Below are positions 32,691-40,251 of a DNA stretch of 50,860 nt, in pieces; positions within the stretch are counted from its first letter, which is position 1; every line of letters begins with the position of its first letter. The notes under the pieces were generated by a model. It saw only the letters and a list, made by a program, of their open reading frames with translations. It was not told the origin of the DNA and made no database searches. The translations under genes were made by a program, and so were the position numbers. The stretch lies in assembly GCA_910583695.1 (NCBI GenBank), contig CAJTZL010000016.1, positions 1 through 50,860 on the forward strand, written 5' to 3'. The stretch comes from an uncultured Oscillibacter sp. (GTDB lineage Bacteria > Bacillota > Clostridia > Oscillospirales > Oscillospiraceae).

Positions 32691-32900
32691 TTAATACTGC
32701 TGGATTTTGTCTAAACGTGATAAATACGTTTCCAGATAGCCGCATTTAGGGCAAACTGCAGCTTTAATATCTCCAAAATTGTTTTTGGGCATTACCCCTG
32801 ATGTTTCCGGTCTGGTCACTCTTATCATATGACCATACATTGGTTCCTTGATATCCAATCCTTCCAGCATTTCTGCATCACAACGAATGCATTTCCTCAT
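32691..32900 (-). CDS. Small zinc-ribbon protein
   Basis: The 69-residue product starts MRKCIRCDAEMLEG and ends with VCPKCGYLETYL, giving two CxxC pairs (Cys4/Cys7 and Cys53/Cys56 approximately) that would bind one zinc, as in short nucleic-acid-binding or DUF6487-like zinc-ribbon proteins. I prefer the ATG at 32900, with AAGGGGG 7 bp upstream; a GTG two codons earlier is possible. AT-rich composition sets it apart from the core genes. It is a single-gene unit with its own terminator. Confidence 0.75.
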   Translation of the reverse strand: MRKCIRCDAEMLEGLDIKEPMYGHMIRVTRPETSGVMPKNNFGDIKAAVCPKCGYLETYLSRLDKIQQY

Positions 32901-33470
32901 AATCACACCCCCTTCAAATGTTACTGTTTAGAATATAATATCTTCACGTTCCTTTCAAGGCCCAACTATCAATTTGCAAGACTAAAAATTACACCACATT
33001 ATTCGGAAATTGACCCTTGGTGTTAATGTCCAGTGGACGAAATTTTATGCCGTCATAGGGTTCCTTGTAATCATCCCATCTGTCTGCGAGTGTACGTTTG
33101 AGCAGAATGACTCTTTCATCTAGCGGCAACCCTTTATGTAACCATTGCCAAATAAACAATGGTCTTTTTAACTTCCTAAATTTATTTCTTAAAATTCGGT
33201 ATAATGACCAAAAATTAGATTGCTTAATCATTTGCTTTGGCAAAACAGGAAAAGAGACTGTTCACCTATGGCGAGTGGCCTCTTTTGGTTTTGAATATAT
33301 GATTTATAAATCATACTACATATTTATTTGATAGATTCTACCGGGAACACGAAGTCGAATTGGGACCTCTGTGAAAAGGAAAAGCCACCGCCCATCACCT
33401 CATCTTTATTGTAGAACAAGTTGTTCTAAATATAAATAGAATATATTGTTCTTACGTATGCCTGTTTCGA
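32901..33470. other. AT-rich region, one doubtful small frame
   Basis: A minus-strand frame of about 80 codons (32989-33243) has protein-like, Trp-rich composition (LFIWQWLHKG, LADRWDDYKE) but begins with TTG or an ATG lacking a ribosome site, so I do not call it as a gene. It may be a decayed gene. The right edge carries the operators of the XRE gene. Confidence 0.4.
33412..33453 (+). promoter_or_regulatory. Two operator-like palindromes upstream of the XRE gene
   Basis: A perfect 17-bp palindrome, TAGAACAA-G-TTGTTCTA (33412-33428), is followed 25 bp later (centre to centre) by a degenerate copy starting TAGAATATATTG (33437-33453). Position just before an XRE gene suggests autoregulation. 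Confidence 0.55.
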
Positions 33471-33701
33471 GTGATGGCAATGTACCGAAGAATTCGCGAT
33501 CTGCGTGAGGACCACGATTTGACGCAAAAGCAGGTAGGGGAAACGATTGACGTTTCCCAGAGGATCTATGCCTGTTATGAAAGCGGCCAGCGGATGCTGA
33601 CGCCCCAAGTTCTTTGTGCTTTGGCGGAATTTTATAATACCAGCGTGGATTATCTCCTGGAGCGGACCGACGCTCCCAGGCCCCATCCCCGCAAATATTG
33701 A
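33471..33701 (+). CDS. XRE-family transcriptional regulator
   Basis: The 76-residue protein has a Cro/CI helix-turn-helix: MYRRIRDLREDHDLTQKQVG, then IDVSQRIYACYESGQRMLTP, and the closing LAEFYNTSVDYLLERTD. It resembles the XRE gene at 13.9 kb in layout. The start may be the GTG at 33471 or ATGs at 33474 or 33480; none has a strong ribosome site. The stop is directly followed by a terminator. Its likely operator is the repeated TAGAACAA palindrome upstream. Confidence 0.88.
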   Translation: MMAMYRRIRDLREDHDLTQKQVGETIDVSQRIYACYESGQRMLTPQVLCALAEFYNTSVDYLLERTDAPRPHPRKY

Positions 33702-33724
33702 ACGGCCCACTTTTGCGGGCCGTT
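33701..33724 (+). terminator. Terminator behind the XRE gene
   Basis: AACGGCCC (33701-33708) and GGGCCGTT (33717-33724) form an 8-bp stem followed by TTTT. It also lies behind the znuB-type gene on the other strand. Confidence 0.8.
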
Positions 33725-33730
33725 TTTTGC

Positions 33731-34543
33731 TCATCGCCGCCGGATGGCCGCCGCGGCGCAGGCCAGAAGGAACAGCCCCAGATTCGCCGCCACCACCGTG
33801 GCCCCCACCGGCGTGGACCAGGCGAAGGACACGGTCAGCCCTGCGCAGAAGCAGGCCACCGACGTGACGGCGGCGCAGAGGGCCACCCCCCGGAAGCTCC
33901 GGAAGAGCCGCATGGCTGTCAGCGCTGGGAAGATCACCAGGGAGGAGATCAGCATGGCCCCCATCATCCGCATCCCCAGCACGATGGTCAGGGCCGTCAG
34001 AATGGCCAGCAGGGCGTTGTACCGCTCCACCTTCAGGCCCGTGGCCCGGGAGAAGCTCTCGTCAAAGGTCACGGCAAAAATCCGGTGGTAAAACAGGACG
34101 AACAGCGCCAGCACCGCCGTGCAGAGAACCACGGACAAAACCACGTCCGCCCGGCTCATGGCCAGGACGCTGCCGAACATGTAGTTGTCCACATCCGTGG
34201 TCATGCCGGAGGTCTTGGAGATTACCAGCACCCCCAGGGCCAGGGAGGAGGCGCTGACCACGGCGATGGCGGCGTCGCTGTTCCAACGGGGGCTGTCCGC
34301 CACCCGCAGGAGGAGGAAGGCCGCCGCCACCACCACGGGAATGGAGAAATACAGCGGCGTGAATCCCAGAGCCGCCGCCACGGCCAGGGCCCCGAAGGAC
34401 ACGTGGCTGAGGCCGTCGCCGATCATGGAATACCGTTTCAGCACCAGGGGCACCCCCAGCAGGGCGGCGCACAGGCTCACCAGCACCCCGGCGGCAAGGG
34501 CACGCTGAATAAAGGGGAAGGAGAACATTTCCAGCAAACTCAT
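33731..34543 (-). CDS. znuB: Metal ABC transporter permease, ZnuB type
   Basis: The 270-residue protein has 7-8 hydrophobic segments and the ABC-3 permease signatures: LVLKRYSMIGDGLSHVSFGALA (N-terminal coupling region) and LVIFPALTAMRLFRSF. It forms the zinc or manganese channel together with the ATPase encoded immediately upstream (4-bp overlap). The matching binding protein is probably the lipoprotein at 18.7 kb. The product is normal length for the family. Confidence 0.92.
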   Translation of the reverse strand: MSLLEMFSFPFIQRALAAGVLVSLCAALLGVPLVLKRYSMIGDGLSHVSFGALAVAAALGFTPLYFSIPVVVAAAFLLLRVADSPRWNSDAAIAVVSASSLALGVLVISKTSGMTTDVDNYMFGSVLAMSRADVVLSVVLCTAVLALFVLFYHRIFAVTFDESFSRATGLKVERYNALLAILTALTIVLGMRMMGAMLISSLVIFPALTAMRLFRSFRGVALCAAVTSVACFCAGLTVSFAWSTPVGATVVAANLGLFLLACAAAAIRRR

Positions 34544-35253
34544 TCTGCGGCCTCCTTGAATCGCGTTCCATAAGGGGAGGCCAGATACTCCGCCGGGGAG
34601 CCCAGGAAGGTCCCCTTGTGGCCGATATGCAGGACGGCTCCCGCCTCCCGAAGGGCGGGGCGGAGATCGTGCGTCACCATGACCACCGCCATGCCCTCCT
34701 TCTTGTTTAAATAGGTCAGGGTCTTGTACAGGTCCTGGGCAGCGGCGGGGTCCAACCCGGTAACGGGCTCGTCCAGAATCAAAAGCCGCCCGGCGGCGCA
34801 GAGGGCCCGGGCCAGGAGCACCCGCTGCTGCTGGCCCCCGGAGAGGGCCCGGTAGCTCTGGTTTTTCAATTCCAGGGCTCCCAGCTTCCCCAGGTTCATC
34901 AGCGCCTGGGACCGCTGGGCGGCGGAGTAGAAGAACCCCAGGCCCCTCCGGTTCAGAAAGCCGGAGAGGACCACCTCCTCCACCGTGGCGGGGAAGTCCC
35001 GCTGGGCCTTTGTCTGCTGGGGGAGGTAGCCCACGGCCCCCCGTTCCAGCTCCGCCGCCCGTTCGATGGCCCCCGACAGGGGCGGCAGGAGCCCCAGGAG
35101 GCCCCGGAGCAGGGTGGACTTCCCGGAGCCGTTGTCCCCCACAATACAGAGGTAGTCCCCGGCCCGGACGTGCAGATTCAAATGGCTCAGGACGCTCTGG
35201 CCCTCATAGCCCAGGGACAGGTCCCGGCAGACAATCAGATCGGTGCGCTCCAT
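34540..35253 (-). CDS. znuC: Metal ABC transporter ATP-binding protein, ZnuC type
   Basis: The 237-residue ATPase has Walker A GDNGSGKST, Q-loop, signature ALSGGQQQRVLLARAL, Walker B LLILDEPVTGLD and switch His in MVTHD. It energises the ZnuB-type permease, with which its stop overlaps (ATGA). CAGGAGG lies 6 bp before the ATG. An inverted repeat (CCGCTA/TAGCGG, 35285-35306) lies in the leader and might be a metal-regulator site, although it does not match a Zur box that I can recall. Confidence 0.93.
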   Translation of the reverse strand: MERTDLIVCRDLSLGYEGQSVLSHLNLHVRAGDYLCIVGDNGSGKSTLLRGLLGLLPPLSGAIERAAELERGAVGYLPQQTKAQRDFPATVEEVVLSGFLNRRGLGFFYSAAQRSQALMNLGKLGALELKNQSYRALSGGQQQRVLLARALCAAGRLLILDEPVTGLDPAAAQDLYKTLTYLNKKEGMAVVMVTHDLRPALREAGAVLHIGHKGTFLGSPAEYLASPYGTRFKEAAE

Positions 35254-35314
35254 GGTGTACCTCCTGGTTCACGGCTGACAATTGCCGCTATTTTACAGCG
35301 TAGCGGACGAAACG

Positions 35315-35824
35315 TCAAGCCTCTCGTTCCTCCTCCCCCCTTCCGGCCGGCGGGAGCGCCTCCTCCGGCAGCTCCATCTCATGGTCCATGGGGAGAAATC
35401 CGTATTTTTCATACAGCGGCCGTCCCATGGCGGTGGCCTCCAGGGAAATGGCCGTAATGCCCCGGCCCCTGGCCTCCCCCACGAGAAGGTCCAGGGTTTT
35501 GTACGCGACGCCCCTTCTCCGGTACGCGGGGTGGGTGTACATGTTCATGATATACGCCTTTTTCCCGCTGGGATTGTGACAAGTGGGCATTACCTGGAAG
35601 AAGCTGATGCCGCCGGCCCCCGCAATATGCTCTCCGTCCCATACCAGATACGCCGCGTGGGTATCGTCCAGGAGCGCTGTTTGATAGTACCGGCGGGTCT
35701 GCCTGTTGACCTCTCCCATGTCCGCACCGCCGTGCAGCCCGTTGGCGGCCCGCAGCACCTCCATTCTCACGCGGGTCAGAATCTCCAGGTCCGCTATGCT
35801 TGCTTTTTTGTAGATCAAATCCAT
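35315..35824 (-). CDS. GNAT-family N-acetyltransferase
   Basis: Starting at the ATG at 35824 (GGGAGGG 6 bp upstream), the 169-residue protein has the GNAT core. It shows ASIADLEILTRVRMEVLRAA, then AYLVWDGEHIAGAGGISFF, and the acetyl-CoA loop HPAYRRRGVAYKTL, ending PLYEKYGFLPMDHEM. The substrate cannot be predicted. It is a single gene upstream of the transporter genes, with a separate leader. Confidence 0.9.
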   Translation of the reverse strand: MDLIYKKASIADLEILTRVRMEVLRAANGLHGGADMGEVNRQTRRYYQTALLDDTHAAYLVWDGEHIAGAGGISFFQVMPTCHNPSGKKAYIMNMYTHPAYRRRGVAYKTLDLLVGEARGRGITAISLEATAMGRPLYEKYGFLPMDHEMELPEEALPPAGRGEEEREA

Positions 35825-36052
35825 ATTCTGCCCTCCCTGCAGGCCGGTCATCGGTTCTGATTATACCTCCCTCCCGCCGGAACGTCAATGCTCCACCGCG
35901 GCGGAGGGCCTGTTTCCTGCAAGGGCGGACGCGCAGGCCTGTTCCTGCGCCCCGTGTTTCCTCATAGTATGCGCGCCAAATTTTTGCGCAGGGCGGATGT
36001 CAAGAGTTTTTCACCCAAGATTGGCAGAATGTGCCCCGGAGGGATTCCCGTC

Positions 36053-36081
36053 TTGAATTACTGCAGGCACCGTGATAAAAT
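36053..36081 (+). promoter_or_regulatory. Promoter of the methyltransferase-recQ operon
   Basis: TTGAAT (36053-36058), 17 bp, TAAAAT (36076-36081), 45 bp before the start of the methyltransferase gene. Confidence 0.65.
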
Positions 36082-36125
36082 CAAAAGGTCTGCTGCCGTT
36101 TCATATTCAGGAAGGAGGCGGGTTC

Positions 36126-36884
36126 ATGAATGCCGAAGCGTGGAAAACCCTCTGGCTGGAGGAGGAGGCCCGGGCCCATATCCACGGCTGGGATTTCTCC
36201 CATCTTCAAGGCCGGTTTGAGGAGGAACACGACCTCCCCTGGAATTACCGGGCCCTGGTCCGGGAGTGCCTGCGGGAGGATATGACGCTTCTGGACTGCG
36301 ACACCGGAGGTGGTGAGTTCCTGCTGTCCCTGGGGCACCCCGTCTCCAGAACCGCCGCCACGGAGGGCTATCCCCCCAACGTGGAGCTGTGCCGGGAGAC
36401 TCTGACGCCTTTGGGAATCGACTTTCGGGAGTGCGCCGACCCCTCGGCCATTCCCTTCCCCGACGGCTCCTTTGACAGAATCCTCAACCGCCACGGGGCC
36501 TTCGACCCGGCGGAGCTGTTCCGCCTGCTGAGACCCGGCGGCGTGGTTCTCACGGAACAGGTGGGGGAGGACAACGACCGGGATCTGGTGGAACGGGTCC
36601 TCCCGGGAATCCCTAAGCCCTTTCCCCACAAGAACCTCCGGGAACAGCGGGCGGCATTTGAGGCCGCGGGCTTCCGCATCCTTCGGGGGGAGGAGGCCTA
36701 TCGGCCCATCCTGTTCTACGACGTGGGGGCCTTCGTCTGGTTTGCCCGGGTCATTATGTGGGAGTTCCCGGGCTTCTCCGTGGAGCGGTGCTTTGACCGC
36801 CTTTTGGACATGCAGGAGGCGCTGGAGAAAACCGGGAGCCTCCAGGGGACCATCCACCGCTATCTGATCATCGCCGGAAAATAG
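36126..36884 (+). CDS. Class I SAM-dependent methyltransferase
   Basis: The 252-residue protein has a SAM-binding Rossmann core: motif I TLLDCDTGGGEFLLSLG, an acidic end of strand 2 (ATEGYPPN), motif around IPFPDGSFDRILNRHGAF, and LLRPGGVVLTEQVG. It is of the Methyltransf_11 type seen in small-molecule methyltransferases. Motif I is slightly unusual (CDTGGG rather than xGxGxG). I start at the ATG at 36126 with AGGAAGGAGG 7 bp upstream. It is 16 bp before recQ and probably co-transcribed. The substrate is unknown. Confidence 0.88.
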   Translation: MNAEAWKTLWLEEEARAHIHGWDFSHLQGRFEEEHDLPWNYRALVRECLREDMTLLDCDTGGGEFLLSLGHPVSRTAATEGYPPNVELCRETLTPLGIDFRECADPSAIPFPDGSFDRILNRHGAFDPAELFRLLRPGGVVLTEQVGEDNDRDLVERVLPGIPKPFPHKNLREQRAAFEAAGFRILRGEEAYRPILFYDVGAFVWFARVIMWEFPGFSVERCFDRLLDMQEALEKTGSLQGTIHRYLIIAGK

Positions 36885-36900
36885 ACAGGAGGCCCGTCCC

Positions 36901-38730
36901 ATGGACAAGCGTACCCTTTTCAAGCAGTATTTCGGCCACGGCGAGTTCCGCCCCGGCCAGGAGCCCCTGGTGGATGCCCTGCTCTCGGGCCGGGACGCCC
37001 TGGGCGTCATGCCCACCGGGGCGGGAAAGTCCGTGTGCTACCAGCTTCCGGCCCTGCTGCTGCCGGGGCTGACCCTGGTGCTCTCTCCTCTCATCTCCCT
37101 GATGAAGGACCAGGTGGCCGCCCTGTCCCAGGCGGGCATTCCCGCCGCGTACATCAACTCCTCCCTGGACGCGGAGGAGTACCGGGAGGTCTACCGCCGG
37201 ATTCGCCGGGGGGACTGCAAGCTCCTCTACATTGCCCCGGAGCGCCTCCAGGCCGAGGGCTTCCGCCGCCTGCTGGAGGAACAGCCCGTCTCTCTGGTGG
37301 CCGTGGACGAGGCCCACTGCGTCTCCCAGTGGGGCCAGGACTTCCGGCCCAGCTACCTGGAGATTGCGGAATTGGTCCGCTCCCTGCCCGTCCGGCCCCC
37401 GGTGGGGGCCTTCACCGCCACGGCCACGGCGGCGGTGCGCCGGGACATCGAGTCTTTGCTGGAGCTCCGGGACCCCCTGCGCGTCACCACCGGCTTTGAC
37501 CGGCCCAACCTCTTTTTCGAGGTGGTCCGGGCCAGGGACAAGGACCAGTGGCTCCACCGCTTCCTGGCGGAGCGGCCGGAGCAGAGCGGCATTGTCTACT
37601 GCGCCACCCGGAAGACCGTGGACGCGGTCTTCGCCTCCCTGCTGGCCCAGGGCGTTCCCGCCGCCCGGTATCACGCCGGCATGGAGGACCCGGAGCGCCG
37701 AAGGAGCCAGGAGGGCTTTGTCTACGATCAGGCCCGGGTCATGGTGGCGACCAACGCCTTCGGCATGGGCATCGACAAATCCAACGTCGGCTTTGTGGTC
37801 CACTACAACATGCCCAAGGATCTGGAGAGCTATTACCAGGAGGCGGGCCGGGCGGGCCGGGACGGCAGCCCCGCCCGCTGCGTCCTGCTCTACGCCCCGG
37901 GGGATGTGCGGACGGCCAAGTTCCTGATCACCAGCTCCCAGGAGGCCCAGGAGGGGGACTCGGAGCGCCTCCGCCGGGACCTTTCCCGTCTGGAGCGGAT
38001 GGTGGCCTACTGCAAAACCGGCGGCTGCCTCCGGGCGGACCTTCTGGACTATTTCGGCGAGATTCACAAGGGCAGCTGCGGGAACTGCGGAAACTGCGCC
38101 GGGGACTTTGTGGAGCGGGACATCACCGTGGAGGCCCAGAAAATCCTCTCCGCCGTGGCCCGGGTGGAAAAGCGCTATGCCTACGGCCTGGGGGCCGCCG
38201 TCATCATCAAGCTCCTCCGGGGAAGCCGGGACCAGCGAATCCTCCGGCTGGGGCTGGAGCAGCTCCCCACCCACGGGGCCCTGAAGGGCCTGGACCGGGA
38301 CCGCATCCAGCGGTACATCGACCATCTGATGGAGGAGGGCTATCTCCGCAGCGACGGAGAGGAGTACCCCGTCCTCCGGCTGACGGCCCGGGCCGGGGAC
38401 GTGCTCTTCCGGGGGGAGCGGGTCTTTCTCCGGGAGCGGGCGCCGGAGGCCGGGGCCGCTGGAAAGACGGTTCCGCGGGCCGCGGCCCAGGAGGTGGACG
38501 GCAGTTTGCTGGCGGCGCTGAAAGCCCTACGCTTCCGACTGGCCCAGGCGGCGGGAGTGCCCGCCTACGTGGTCTTTTCCAACGCCGCGCTGGCGGACAT
38601 GGCGGCCCTGCGCCCCCTGGACATGGAGGAGTTTCTGCAGGTTTCCGGCGTGGGCCGGGTCAAGGCGGAGCGCTACGGCGAGGCCTTTTTAAAGGCCATC
38701 CGGGACTGGCGGGCAGGGGTGGGGGAGTAG
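36901..38730 (+). CDS. recQ: ATP-dependent DNA helicase RecQ
   Basis: The 609-residue protein has full RecQ architecture: motif 0 FGHGEFRPGQ, Walker A PTGAGKS (38-44), DEAH with aromatic loop (VDEAHCVSQWGQDFRPSY), motif VI YQEAGRAGRDG, the RQC zinc site (CKTGGCLRADLL..CGNCGNC), a winged helix, and a C-terminal HRDC domain (LRFRLAQAAGVPAYVVFSN). It unwinds recombination and repair intermediates. AGGAGG precedes the ATG. It is the second gene behind the methyltransferase. Confidence 0.95.
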   Translation: MDKRTLFKQYFGHGEFRPGQEPLVDALLSGRDALGVMPTGAGKSVCYQLPALLLPGLTLVLSPLISLMKDQVAALSQAGIPAAYINSSLDAEEYREVYRRIRRGDCKLLYIAPERLQAEGFRRLLEEQPVSLVAVDEAHCVSQWGQDFRPSYLEIAELVRSLPVRPPVGAFTATATAAVRRDIESLLELRDPLRVTTGFDRPNLFFEVVRARDKDQWLHRFLAERPEQSGIVYCATRKTVDAVFASLLAQGVPAARYHAGMEDPERRRSQEGFVYDQARVMVATNAFGMGIDKSNVGFVVHYNMPKDLESYYQEAGRAGRDGSPARCVLLYAPGDVRTAKFLITSSQEAQEGDSERLRRDLSRLERMVAYCKTGGCLRADLLDYFGEIHKGSCGNCGNCAGDFVERDITVEAQKILSAVARVEKRYAYGLGAAVIIKLLRGSRDQRILRLGLEQLPTHGALKGLDRDRIQRYIDHLMEEGYLRSDGEEYPVLRLTARAGDVLFRGERVFLRERAPEAGAAGKTVPRAAAQEVDGSLLAALKALRFRLAQAAGVPAYVVFSNAALADMAALRPLDMEEFLQVSGVGRVKAERYGEAFLKAIRDWRAGVGE

Positions 38731-39048
38731 CCCGCTCCACCGGAAACGTTCCTCTGTCGAAAGGTGGGGTATCTGGGGAATTATTGCCACATCACCTTAG
38801 ATAGTATCCACAAAAATGCCGGTCCATTTCTTTGGAACTGTACAAATATGGTATAGTCTTCTTGACTTGCGGCGGCCCCCTATGCTAGAATACAGAAGTA
38901 TTTGCCGGAGGGCATGGCGGTCTGTTCCCAAGAGAATTTTGGAAAGGGAGTACTCCCTTTCCCCCGCGCTTTGCAAGCGCGGGGGCCGGAGCTTTTGGGG
39001 GGCCGCCGTACTTTTCGGGAAAACCATTTGAAAAGGAGAAAAGAAGTT
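38731..39048 (+). promoter_or_regulatory. Leader of the inositol-type operon: promoter, 22-bp palindrome, hairpin
   Basis: TTGACT (38862-38867) and TAGAAT (38886-38891), 18 bp apart, make a promoter. About 50 bp downstream is a perfect 22-bp palindrome with arms GGAAAGGGAG and CTCCCTTTCC (38941-38962). It directly adjoins a GC-rich hairpin (CCCCCGCGCTT, 38961-38971, with AAGCGCGGGGG, 38975-38985) and a short T-rich run. The layout suggests an operator or a leader attenuator. No gene is seen here. Confidence 0.6.
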
Positions 39049-40092
39049 ATGAAGAAGTTTCTCGCACTGACCCTCACCCTGGTGATGGCCCTGGCCCTGA
39101 CCGCCTGCGGCGGCGACAAGGGCGGCGAAACCACCCCCCCTCCCGCGGATGACCAGCAGCAGTCCCAGCCCTCCGACACCGGTTCCACCGGCGGAGACGA
39201 GAGCTACAACATCTCCGTCATCCTGAAGACCACCGCCTCCGAGTACTGGGGCTACGTGGTGGCCGGCGCCGAGGCCTATGGCAAAGAGCACCCCAATGTG
39301 ACCGTCACGGTCAAGGGCGCCACCTCCGAAACCGCCTATGACGAACAGCTGAATATCATCGAAACCGATATGAACAATGCGGACATCGACGGATATGTCA
39401 TTGCCCCCCTCCAGGCGGACATGGTGGCCAACATGATTGCCAACCAAACCAAACCCATCGTGGCCGTGGATACCGACATCGACGCCCCCGAGGTCCTCTC
39501 CTTCGTCGGCACCGGCAACGAGGCCGCCGGCAAGCTGGGCGGCGAAGCCGCCGCGAAGCTGGCCAAGGAGCGCGGCTGGGAAGAGATCAAGTGCATTGAG
39601 ATCGCGGGTGTCCAGGGCGACTCCACCAACGAGGCCCGTATGGCGGGCTACAAGGCCGGTATCGAGGCCGCCGGCGGCACCTTCCTCTCCGATGAGGTCC
39701 AGTACGCCAACGCCGTGGCCGACCAGGCCGTGACCTGCATGGAAGCCATCATCCAGAACCACCCCGAGGGAATCGCGGTCATCTGTGCCAACAATGACGA
39801 TATGGCCATGGCTGCCGCCCGGGCCGCCGCCGCCTCCGGAAACGAGAACTACAAGAACACCGTCTTCCTGGGCTTCGACGGCATCCAGTCCGCCTGCAAC
39901 TCCATCCTTGCCGGTGAAGAGACCATGTCCGTCTGCCAGGAAGGCTACAGCATGGGCTATAACTCCGTGGACGCCGTGGTCCGCGCCCTCCAGGGCGAGC
40001 AGCTGGACGAGTTCATCGACGCCGGCGCCAGCATCGTCGATCCCTCCAACGCCCAGGCCCGTCTGGAGCAGCTCCAGGGCTATCTGGCCTGA
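39049..40092 (+). CDS. Sugar/inositol ABC transporter substrate-binding lipoprotein
   Basis: The 347-residue protein has a lipoprotein signal (LALTACGG, Cys20), a low-complexity Gly/Pro/Gln/Thr linker, and a type I periplasmic-binding fold of the ribose/galactose/inositol group: ISVILKTTASEYWGYVVAG, GYVIAPLQADM, VDTDIDAPEV, VQGDSTNEARMAG, ICANNDDMAMAAA and VFLGFDGIQSA. It would bind a cyclitol or sugar outside the membrane. AAAGGAG lies 8 bp before the ATG. The neighbour genes, with an IolG-like dehydrogenase, point to inositol, but the ligand is not provable from sequence. A strong hairpin behind the gene should make it more abundant than the ATPase and permease. Confidence 0.92.
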   Translation: MKKFLALTLTLVMALALTACGGDKGGETTPPPADDQQQSQPSDTGSTGGDESYNISVILKTTASEYWGYVVAGAEAYGKEHPNVTVTVKGATSETAYDEQLNIIETDMNNADIDGYVIAPLQADMVANMIANQTKPIVAVDTDIDAPEVLSFVGTGNEAAGKLGGEAAAKLAKERGWEEIKCIEIAGVQGDSTNEARMAGYKAGIEAAGGTFLSDEVQYANAVADQAVTCMEAIIQNHPEGIAVICANNDDMAMAAARAAAASGNENYKNTVFLGFDGIQSACNSILAGEETMSVCQEGYSMGYNSVDAVVRALQGEQLDEFIDAGASIVDPSNAQARLEQLQGYLA

Positions 40093-40128
40093 TCAACCAG
40101 CCGTACATCCCTTTTTGAAGTAAGCGGA

Positions 40129-40167
40129 AGGGGGCCCTGTTCCGGCTCCGCCGGAGCGGGGCCCCCT
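40129..40167 (+). terminator. Intra-operon hairpin (attenuating terminator)
   Basis: AGGGGGCCC (40129-40137) and GGGCCCCCT (40159-40167) enclose an inner CCGGCTCCGCCGG stem, followed by CTTT. It lies between the binding-protein gene and the ATPase gene and probably lowers read-through. Confidence 0.7.
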
Positions 40168-40251
40168 CTTTAGGCTGTCCCTGTAACATATTTCCATCTC
40201 CCCGGCGGGGATGGAAACCCCTGACTTCCAAGAGAATGAGGTGATTATTAG

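Noticed and set aside
32989..33243. 84-codon minus-strand frame with protein-like composition
   Set aside because: It starts with TTG and has no ribosome site; kept only as a doubtful remnant in the region note.
33412..33428. LexA/SOS box
   Set aside because: The half-sites GAAC and GTTC are 5 bp apart; the Firmicute LexA box needs 4, and the gene behind it is an XRE regulator.
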